A stretch of 64,000 bases of DNA from Euphorbia lathyris. Lineage: Eukaryota > Streptophyta > Magnoliopsida > Malpighiales > Euphorbiaceae. This document shows positions 54,860-64,000 of the stretch, piece after piece (the stretch's first letter is position 1; each line of letters opens with the position of its first letter). The notes beneath the pieces were generated by a model, which saw only the letters and a program-made list of their open reading frames with translations, had not been told where the DNA came from and did not search any database. The stretch spans positions 91,211,501 to 91,275,500 of the forward strand of contig NC_088915.1 in assembly GCF_963576675.1 (NCBI RefSeq), in the 5' to 3' direction. The position numbers and the translations under genes are program-made.

Positions 54860-55164
54860 CTTGATTTTATCTCGTGAATAAAATCAAAGTATATGTTGTT
54901 TAATTTAGGTCTCTTCCACACTATGCAGTTAGCTGTTGTATTGAGCTCTGCGTTAACTATTTGTTATTAGTGGATTAATTGTGATTAATTATGTGTTAAG
55001 GGTTTGTTATTAGCGGATTGATTAACAATGTTTCGTAAAATTGTGATGAATGGTTGATTCTTGAAATTTTCTTATTCAGGTTATCAACGGTCAAAATCTA
55101 CATTCATTTGTAAACGGTAAGACACTGGTCCTCTTTTAGCACCAAACAAACTATAAACATTCAT
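54860..55164. other. Upstream DNA of the FBD pseudogene
   Basis: Possible promoter region on the minus strand; no clear element seen. Confidence 0.4.
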
Positions 55165-55430
55165 TTGTAAATGGAATATGGTACCAAAATAGGTCTAATG
55201 TTTTTGGAAAGTACCAATTTAGGCTTAACGTTCAAAATAGCACTAATATAGACTTAACGTTTATAACATAATATCAATTTAGGTTTAACTTTTATAATAT
55301 AGCATCAATTTAGGCCCCACGTACAAAATAGCACCAATATATAGACTTAACGTTTACAAAATAATATGAATTTAAGCTTAACGTTTACAAAATATATCCA
55401 ATTTAAGTTAAATGTCACAATTAAATTAAC
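55165..55430. repeat. Degenerate short tandem repeat, about 33-40 bp unit
   Basis: Repeats of the form ACGTTTACAAAATA followed by ATATCAATTTAGGCTTA occur about six times with variation, ending next to the gypsy LTR. Confidence 0.65.
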
Positions 55431-55446
55431 CATATTATATTGTTTT

Positions 55447-57693
55447 TGTCAGGACCCATCCCACGGACCGTGACCGGCGCTAGGGAACGGGTAAGCTGAA
55501 GCTACCGGAACCCGTAGCAAGCCTTAATATAACCTTACCAATAGTCTCAATATAATTTAATATTAAAACATTCCATAATAAACACACACATAATCCTTAA
55601 ACTGGTACTGCGGTCTAGAATATAAATTTTTAACATAATTTTTAAATAGCCATACATAGTAAGATAGATGTGCTGCCCGAAGAAAGAAATTAGGCTGCAA
55701 CAGACTTCTAGTCACCTGAAAAATTAAAGGAGTCAAACCTCCCGTAGTGAATTAATTATATGCAATGCATGAGTAATTTAACATTGATGCCACACATAAT
55801 AATAATAAAAATTATATGTATATATATATAATATAAATAGTCACACAATATGCTTTTCACAAAATCATTTAATAAGTAAATAAATAGGTGGTTTAATACG
55901 TGTGTTGGACTCTAAACCTCAATACCCCATCTAATAATCCACCAAATATCACCATATCACTTTTATCCAATAACTGGGGGACCGAGAATAACTCAACCGA
56001 CCACACGCCCAGTTAGCTGGAGGACCGAGAATAACTCAACCGATTCCGTACCCAGCCTCACTTAAATCCAAAATCTACATATCACATAGCCCGAGAATAT
56101 CTCAACCGAGCTTATCCATATATCACAACATTCGTATCATCAATATCCAATAACCCGATAGTACCTGTGCGCACAAGGTCCTGATGCCGCTCACCAGGAA
56201 GCATGTCCATAACACATATTTATCCACCAATAATTACGTATAAATTATTATAAATAATAATAATACACTTTTATAAGTGAAAATAATACTTTACTAGAAA
56301 TGTCATGAAATAGTTTATTATGAATGCAAATGCTAAATTAAAAATGCATAACATATAATTAACTCACAAATTGCTTCTAGCCGACTGTCCTAATTTTCAG
56401 GTACTGCTGCTCCTCCTACTGGTTGAATATCTAAAAGAGATAATATTGTTTTTAGAATTTATATAAGTTTAGAAAAATATTAAAATTTATTTTGTCTCGT
56501 TTTACGGACTGTCTACCGAAAATTCGACAGAGTGCAAACTGGTACCCATAGACTGCAATTATCAACCCGGTTGGACATCAATCATCCAACAGTTCCATAA
56601 CTGTCAGTAATTCCAATACTTACTTCCAAAATTACTCATAATCAAATAACATATAAACATATATATTTATCCTTCATTTTCATAATACATATATCAACCA
56701 AATTAACTAACCAATAATCTTAAGAGCATAATTAATTAATTATGCTTAGTCCAATCTCCCTTCAACCTTTATTTTTAAAATTATATATTCTGAAATTTAT
56801 TTAAATGAGGATCCAACAATTATTTTTTTAACCCAACTTAATTATTTTCCTTAATTTCACCCGACTATATACTTTCGTAATTTATAGAGACTAAACGGTA
56901 AGGAATTTGGTCAAACTCCAAGAATTAATGTTGCTCCAAATAACATTTAGAACATTCTGAAGTAAACCAACTATTTATTCTGTACTTATTTCGTATGTCA
57001 CCGGAAAATATCACCGGTGTTCGGGATCCACCTATCGGAAAAATTAAAGTTAATTGTTTTGCGAAATTAATTATACCAATTTGTTCCTTATGATTCCAGG
57101 AGTCTAGAATCAATGTCAAAACACCCAAAATCGACCGGAAAATTAAACTTTGGTTAGATTTCTTACTTTTTCCGGTGTAGCTCCGATTACCCCTCAAAAC
57201 TCCTTGCATGCATCAAAATCTAGCATACCCATAGGTAAATCGACCCCCTGAGTCCATTTTTTGTGTTAGAATTGCAAAATAATGAACATAGGACCAAGAA
57301 ATAGAGAGAACAACAAAAGTGACGAATTTTCTTTCTCTAAACGATTTTTTAAAAACTCAAAATCTCACAATAAAACTTACATGCACTTGTAGCTGGAGTT
57401 GAGAGCTTCGTTTCGGTATAAAGAACGCCAAAAACGGTGAAGAAATGAGGAAGAATGGAGTTGGAGAAGAATGGAAATGGAGAATGGTTTGAATGTTGGA
57501 ATACGGGTGGAAGAAGAAGATGATCCCGTGTTTCATCTTTTTATTTCCTGATTAGTGGCTAAAGTTTATTTTGGTCATCTCACTTTTATTATCTTTTAAA
57601 TTCTCCCAAAAGTAATTATATTTTAGCTTTAACTCCTTATAATTAATTCAATTAAGCAAATGGCTTAATATATATATAATTTGGGGTATTACA
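55447..57693 (-). repeat. 3' LTR of the gypsy element
   Basis: 2247 bp; on the minus strand TGTAATACCCC to GGTCCTGACA. It includes three copies of CCGAGAATAACTCAACCGA or a close variant near 55980-56110. It lacks about 87 bp that are present in the other LTR near 63861-63948. Confidence 0.88.
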
Positions 57694-57711
57694 ATTCTTC
57701 CCCCCTTAAAG
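57694..57711 (-). promoter_or_regulatory. Polypurine tract of the gypsy element
   Basis: The minus strand reads TTTAAGGGGGGAAGAAT directly before the LTR. Confidence 0.8.
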
Positions 57712-57747
57712 AAATTCGTCCTCGAATTTAAAATTGAAGGACTAACC

Positions 57748-60700
57748 TCATGTTTGAAATAGATAAGGATAATTGTTCTGCATCTCTAATTCGGATTCCC
57801 AAGTGCACTCTTCTATAGAATGGTTACTCCATAACACCTTCACCATTGGGATAACTTTTGATCTAAGTTGGCGAACTTGACGATCCACTATTGCCACTGG
57901 TTGCTCCTCATAAGATAAATCTTCACTAACTTCTATCGCTTGAGGATGAAGAACATGAGAAGGATCAGGAACATATTTCCTTAGCATTGATATATAGAAC
58001 ACAGGATGAACCTGTGATAAGTTAGGAGGCAATGCTAATTGATATGCAACTTCACCTATTCTCTTCAAAATCTCAAATGGTCCGATGTATCTAGGTGTCA
58101 ACTTTCCTTTCTTTCCAAATCTCATGATTCCTTTCATTGGTGACACTTTGATAAAAACATAGTCCCCTTCCATGAATACCACGTCCTTCCTCCTTGGATC
58201 CACATAGCTTTTCTGCCTACTAAAGGCAGTTTGCAATCTTTGACGAATGATAGGAACCTTTTCAGAAGTTATTTGTATTAGCTCGGGACTAGTGAGAGTC
58301 CTGTCACCAACTTCTTCCCAACATAAAGGAGATCTACACTTCCTACCATATAATGCTTCATAAGGAGCCATTTGAATGTTTGAGTGGTAACTATTATTAT
58401 ATGCAAATTCAATGAGAGGCAAATATGTATCCCAATGACCACCAAAGTCCAACACACACATTCTCAACATGTCTTCCAGCGTTTGGATTGTTCTTTCAGA
58501 TTGACCATCTGTTTGTGGATGAAAAGCTGTGCTAAAATTTAATCTAGTGCCCAAAGCACGTTGGAGTTTTTCCCAAAATTTTGAAGTAAACACCGAGCCT
58601 CTATCTGACACAATAGACACTGGTACTCCATGTAGGCAAACAATTTTATCCACGTACAACTGTGCCAATTTCGCCACTGAATATGTTGTCTTTACTGGAA
58701 GAAAATGCGCTAACTTGGTTAATCTATTAACTATGACCCAAATAGAATTATATCCGGTTATAGCACGGGGCAATCCAACTACAAAATCCATGGTTACTCG
58801 CTCCCATTTCCATTCTGGAATAGGCAATTGTTGTAATAATCCTGAAGGCTTCTGATGTTCGAGTTTCACTTGTTGACAAGTTAAACATCGAGATACAAAC
58901 TCTGCTACATCACGTTTCATACCATTCCACCAATACAGCTTCTTAAGGTCTTGATACATCTTTGTAGAGCCTAGATACATATTATAAGCTGCAAAGTGTG
59001 CTTCTTCCATTATCTCCTTTCTCAAATTATCTACATTCGGAACACACAATCGTTCTCCATGTCGTAGACATCCACCATCATCAATTCTAAAATCTCGAGC
59101 CTCATCATCATTCAATTCATCTAAAATCTTACACAACTGAGGATCTCTTGATTAAGCTGCCTTGATTCTATCAAGTAATACCGATCTAACCTTAAAGTGA
59201 GCTAAGAATGTGCCATGATGATTCAACTCTAGTTGCACTCCAGAATCATACAGATCGTGCATTTCTTTAAACAAAGGTCTTCTTTCTAAGCTAATATGAG
59301 CTAGACTTCCTGAAGATTTCCTACTTAGAGCATCTGCCACGACATTAGCTTTACCAGAATGATATAAAATGGCACAATCATAATCTTTCAAAAGTTCCAT
59401 CCAACGTCTCTGCCTTAAATTCAAATCCCTCTGTTGGAATATGTATTTAAGACTCTTGTGATCAGTGTAAATTTCACAAGCTTCTCCATACAGATAGTGT
59501 CTCCAGATCTTTAGTGCAAATACTACTAATGCCATCTCTAAGTCGTGAGTTGGATAATTTTGTTCATGTTTCTTTAATTGCCTCGAAGCATAAGCTATAA
59601 CCCTGCCATTTTGCATCAAAACACAGCCTAAGCCAACTCTAGAAGCATCACAATATACAATGAATCCTCCTGATCCAGATGGTAAAGTGAGTACCGGTGC
59701 TGAAGTCAAACATTCCTTTAGCTTTTGAAAACTATTCTCACATGCTTCTGACCATACAAAAGGAATATTTTTCTGAGTTAGCCGAGTTAAAGGTGCAGCT
59801 ATCTTGGAAAAATCTTGAACAAATCTCCTATAATAGCCGGCTAAACCCAGAAAACTACGAATTTATGTCACTATAGTAGGTCTCTTCCAATTGGTGATTG
59901 CTTCTACCTTTTTAGGATCTACCTGAATTCCATCTTTGGACACTACATGTCCTAAGGAAGCCACACTTTCCATCCAAAACTCACATTTAGAGAACTTAGC
60001 ATAAAGTTGATGTTCTCTCAAAGCATGCAACACCATTCTCAAATGGTTGGCGTGTTCCTCCGCGCTCCGTGAATATATCAAGATATCATCAATAAACACA
60101 ATCACAAAGCGGTCTAAGAATGGTTTGAACACCATGGTTTGAACACCCTATTCATTAGATCCATAAAGGCTGCTGGTGCATTGGTTAAACCAAACGACAT
60201 TACCAAAAATTCATAATGGCCGTATCGTGTTCTGAATGTTGTCTTGGGTATATCTTCGCTCCTGATTTTCAACTGATGATACCCAGAACGCAAATCAATT
60301 TTAGAGAAGTGACACGCACCTTGCAACTGATCAAATAAATCATCAATTCGAGGAAGAGGGTATTTATTACGGATTGTCACCTTATTCAACTGTTTATAAT
60401 CAATGCAAAGCCGAAGCGATCCATCTTTCTTCTTAACAAACAACACTGGAGCACCCCAAGGAGACACACTAGGTCGAATGAAGCCTTTATCAATTAAATC
60501 TTGCAATTGTTCCTTCAACTCTTTCAATTCTGCTGGTGCCATTCTGTAAGGTGGCATGGATATTGGGGTAGTACCAGGAACTAAGTCAATACAAAACTCA
60601 AATTCTCTTTCAGGAGGTAACCCTGGTAATTCCTCGGGAAAGACATCTGGGAATTCATTAACAACGGGTACATTCTCTACTTTACCATCATCTACCATTG

Positions 60701-62609
60701 TATCCTTGACTAAGGCCAAATATCCTTGGTACCCTTTATGCAACAACTTTCTAGCTGTCATGGCTGATATCAAAATTGAAGAGGAAGTACCCTTATGGCC
60801 TTTGAATTCGAATTCAACATCTCCCAGTATGTTAAATCTCACCACCTTCGCACGACAATCTAAAGTGGCTAAATGTTGAGATAACCAATCCATTCCCAAA
60901 ATGATATCAAAATCAATCACGTCTAACAGAATCAAATCTGATAGCAAATTTCTTCCTTCTACCGTAATAGTACAAGAAGAAAATACAAGATCTGTTTCCA
61001 CTGAGTTGCTCAGTGGAGTAGCAACAGATAAGGAGAACTCTAACCTTTCTGGAGTTCTATTCATTCGTGTCGCAAAGCAAGGAGAAACAAAAGAATGTGT
61101 AGCACCAGGATCCAACAAGACTGTAGCATCAATATGACAGATAGGAATAGTACCTGAGATAACATCATTTGAAGTATGAGCCTCTTGTGGAGTGAGATTG
61201 AATGCTCTAGCTTGTCCCTGTCCAGATTGAGGATTCCTTCCACCCGTCCTGCCTCTACCAGCAAAACGACTCGGCTGACCCTGATGTATCCCAGGGGCAT
61301 TCGGAAATTGAGATGGAGTAGAAAGATTTACAGCTTGCACAGGAACATTAGGTCTAACAGCATTAGATGAGGATCCCTGAGAAAAAGTAGGCTGAAATCC
61401 AGACTGTAGACACTGTCTAGCCATATGCCCATACTGACCACATCTGAAACAACTACCAGGTGCAGTATAACAAGGACCCTGATGATTTCTGCCACATATA
61501 TTGCAAGAACTATAGCCTGATCCAGAACTGTTGTGGCTTGAACCTGAACTCTATCCACTGCCACTCTGGTTGAAACCTCTGCCATGCCTTTGACCATGTC
61601 TCCCTTTCTTGTGAAATCTCGACCTCTGTCTAAAAGGCTGTGTGCTCCCCATCTGAAAACTACCCATATTGCCACCAGTAACTAAAAAAGATTGACCACC
61701 ATCGTTAGGCTTAGGACTCTGAATAGAGTGACGAGTTGCCCTTGATTGATTAAAATCAAGTTCCATATGACGGGCTGCATCCACTAACTGCTGGAAAGTG
61801 CATCCTGAAGTCACTGACATGATATGCATAGAGGTATAAGGTTCTCCTAACCTAGAAATATATGTAGAACATTTTATCCTTTCATTGGCCATAACTTCTG
61901 GAACATATCTCCCCAATCTTAGAAATTATCGTGTAAATTCTGCAACTGACATATTGTTATCCTTTCTAAAAGTTGCAAATTTCCTCCTTTGCTCTTCAGT
62001 GTAACTGAAAGGGATAAAAGCTTGCTTGAACAATTCCTTAAATTCAGCCCAAGTCATACTTTGCATTTGAGGAAAAATATTGTCCTTAAACCATACCCCT
62101 GCATCACCCTTCAATGAGTATTCTGCCATCTGAATCGTTTCATAATCATTGCCTTTCAGAAATCTGGCATTTTTCTCCACTTCATCTAAATAGTCCATTG
62201 CATCTCCTGATACACCATCATACATGGTAGGCATCATTCTAGCAAACTTTTCCACAGCACCTAAACCACTGGAACCACTACTGCCTTGTCCCTGCCTTAT
62301 CAGTATTTGCTGCATCATCTCAACACCCGATACAAATTGATTGAAGTTAAAATCTGTCGGGTATTGTAGAGGAACTTGTCTCGGTGCTTGTCCTTCTTGT
62401 CTACCCACTTGATTGACTTGGGGTTCCACTTGTGCAACCCCTTGATTTATTTGCCTTCTAGGTCTACCTCGCCTCCTTTGAGGAAGTGGTGGTGGTGGTG
62501 GTAGCAGATCACCACTTTCTTGATGAACAGACATTTCATCATCAGGATCTTCGGTTACAGGTTGAATGATTGGTTCTGTTTGATTTATTCGAGATCTAGA
62601 TTGCCTCAT
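57748..62609 (-). pseudogene. Gypsy gag-pol with chromodomain, five disabling changes
   Basis: Starts MRQSRSRINQ at 62609. Domains in order: gag; zinc knuckle [14 protein letters not shown]; protease [12 protein letters not shown] (DPG for the common DSG); reverse transcriptase with FIDDILIYS; RNase H ([15 protein letters not shown]); integrase (CLTCQQVKLEHQKP, VSDRGSVFTSKFW); and a chromodomain-like tail (CTWESELEMQNNYPYLF). Defects: stops at 61926, 61551, 59863 and 59152, and a 14-bp tandem duplication near 60120-60147 that shifts the frame inside reverse transcriptase. The second His expected in the integrase HHCC zinc site reads Tyr (NMYLGSTKMY). The chromodomain would target heterochromatin. 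This copy is dead. Confidence 0.9.
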
Positions 62610-62760
62610 TCTGTGAATAAATAATGAAGGATTAGAAAATAACTGACTTTTACGGTACGCTGAATTTTAATTAAGGAAGACTATCAAAGACGAATTTGTA
62701 ATCCTAATTCCGCAGTAACCAGAATTTCTACCACCCTAGGTCATACAATCTCTAACCTAG

Positions 62761-62772
62761 GCTCTGATACCA
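62761..62772 (-). promoter_or_regulatory. Primer-binding site of the gypsy element
   Basis: The minus strand reads TTGGTATCAGAGC a few bases inside the 5' LTR, the initiator methionine tRNA site. Confidence 0.88.
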
Positions 62773-62776
62773 ACTT

Positions 62777-64000
62777 TGTCACGACCCATCCCACGGACCG
62801 TGACCGGCGCTAGCGAACGGGTAAGCTGAAGCTACCGGAACCCGTAGCAAGCCTTAATATAACCTTACCAATAGTCTCAACATAATTTAATATTAAAACA
62901 TTCCATAATAAACACACACATAATCCTCAAACTGGTACTGCGGTCTAGAATATAAATTTTTAACATAATTTTTAAATAGCCATACATAGTAAGATAGATG
63001 TGCTGCCCGAAGAAAGAAATTAGGCTGCAACAGACTTCTAGTCACCTGAAAAATTAAAGGAGTCAAACCTCCCGTAGTGAATTAATTATACGCAATGCAT
63101 GAGTAATTTAACATTGATGCCACACATAATAATATAAAAATTATATGTATATATATATAATATAAATAGTCACACAATATGCTTTTCACAAAATCATTTA
63201 ATAAGTAAATAGATAGGTGGTTTAATACGTGTATTGGACCCTAAACCTCAATACCCCATCTAATAATCCACCAAATATCACCATATCACTTTTATCCAAT
63301 AACTGGGGGACCGAGAATAACTCAACCGACCACACGCCCAGTTAGCTGGAGGACCGAGAATAACTCAACCGATTCCGTACCCAGCCTCACTTAAATCCAA
63401 AATCTACATATCACATAGCCCGAGAATATCTCAACCGAGCTTATCCATATATCACAACATTCGTATCATCAATATCCAATAACCCGATAGTACCTGTGCG
63501 CACAAGGTCCTGATGCCGCTCACCAGGAAGCATGTCCATAACACGTATTTATCCACCAATAATTACGTATAAATTATTATAAATAATAATAATACACTTT
63601 TATAAGTGAAAATAATACTTTACTAGAAATCTCATGAAATAGTTTATTATGAATGCAAATGCTAAATTAAAAATGCATAACATATAATTAACTCACAAAT
63701 TGCTCCTAGCCGACTGTCCTAATTTTCAGGTACTGCTGCTCCTCCTACTGGTTGAATATCTAAAAGAGATAATATTGTTTTTAGAATTTATATAAGTTTA
63801 GGGAAATATTAAAATTTATTTTGTCTCGTTTTACGGACTGTCTACCGAAAATTCGGCAGAGTTTCCCCTATAAAACGAACATCCTCCTAGTAACAACTAG
63901 GATCAACCCTGCAATAAAATACACTTCTATATTAAAAAATATCCAAAGTCCAAACCGGTACCCATAGACTGCAATTATCAACCCGGTTGGACATCAATCA
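62777..64000 (-). repeat. 5' LTR of the gypsy element, partial
   Basis: Matches 55447-56570 closely apart from scattered substitutions and an extra segment of about 87 bp near 63861-63948. About 1 kb more should lie beyond the window. Confidence 0.88.

Larger units (their letters stand above)
55447..64000 (-). mobile_element. Chromovirus-type Ty3/gypsy element (Tekay/Del-like), runs off the window
   Basis: 3' LTR 55447-57693, polypurine tract, gag-pol, primer-binding site and the inner part of the 5' LTR (62777 onward), all on the minus strand. The chromodomain-like C-terminus and Met-tRNA primer site suit the Tekay/Del lineage. The target duplication cannot be checked because the outer end of the 5' LTR is outside the window. 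Confidence 0.9.

Noticed and set aside
55165..55430. Terminal repeat of another Mutator-like element
   Set aside because: The TAACGTTT-type repeats resemble the arms at 5224 and 10331, but no inverted partner or target duplication was found.

Overview
The window is nuclear DNA of a flowering plant, most likely a eudicot. It is A+T-rich, has introns with GT..AG borders, contains plant-only gene families (an F-box protein with an F-box-associated domain, an FBD/LRR F-box relative, a FRIGIDA-like coiled-coil protein, a plant mobile domain protein), and is mostly plant transposable elements. I saw no prokaryotic gene, CRISPR array, tRNA or rRNA. The density and nesting of elements suggest a repeat-rich, possibly pericentromeric region.

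Layout. 1-3.5 kb: two degenerate copies of one unidentified sequence in inverted orientation, one next to a small Mutator-type MITE (810-975). 3.7-4.8 kb: an open F-box gene (minus). 5.2-10.3 kb: a non-autonomous Mutator-like element with a 9-bp target duplication, split by an open Ty1/copia element (5382-9935). 10.5-11.3 kb: a Tourist-like MITE split by a hAT-type element. 11.5-16.25 kb: a 5'-truncated LINE-1-type element with an 18-bp target duplication. 17.4-24.1 kb: a decayed SIRE-like copia element that has lost its 3' end. 24.1-32.1 kb: a non-coding, Athila-type LTR element on the minus strand. 33.1-34.3 kb: the start of a plant mobile domain pseudogene whose first intron holds a 321-bp palindrome. 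34.3-39.9 kb: a coding Athila-type element in the opposite orientation, cut off inside its RNase H. 39.9-41.6 kb: a FRIGIDA-like gene (minus) truncated at the same junction. 41.9-46.8 kb: a young copia element with one internal stop, inside an A+T-rich tandem repeat. 47.8-50.9 kb: LINE and copia remnants (minus). 52.4-54.9 kb: a duplicated FBD/LRR pseudogene. 55.4 kb to the end: a chromovirus-type Ty3/gypsy element (minus) with 2.2-kb LTRs; its 5' LTR runs off the window.

How the parts relate. The host genes are independent single genes. The only one that looks intact is the F-box gene. The FRIGIDA-like and mobile-domain genes each lost part of their length at an Athila boundary. Only the copia element at 5.4-9.9 kb has an unbroken gag-pol frame and both LTRs. 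The copia element at 41.9-46.8 kb is nearly intact. The most unusual non-coding structure is the ungapped palindrome at 33231-33551, built around seven short palindromes at a 32-33 bp spacing.
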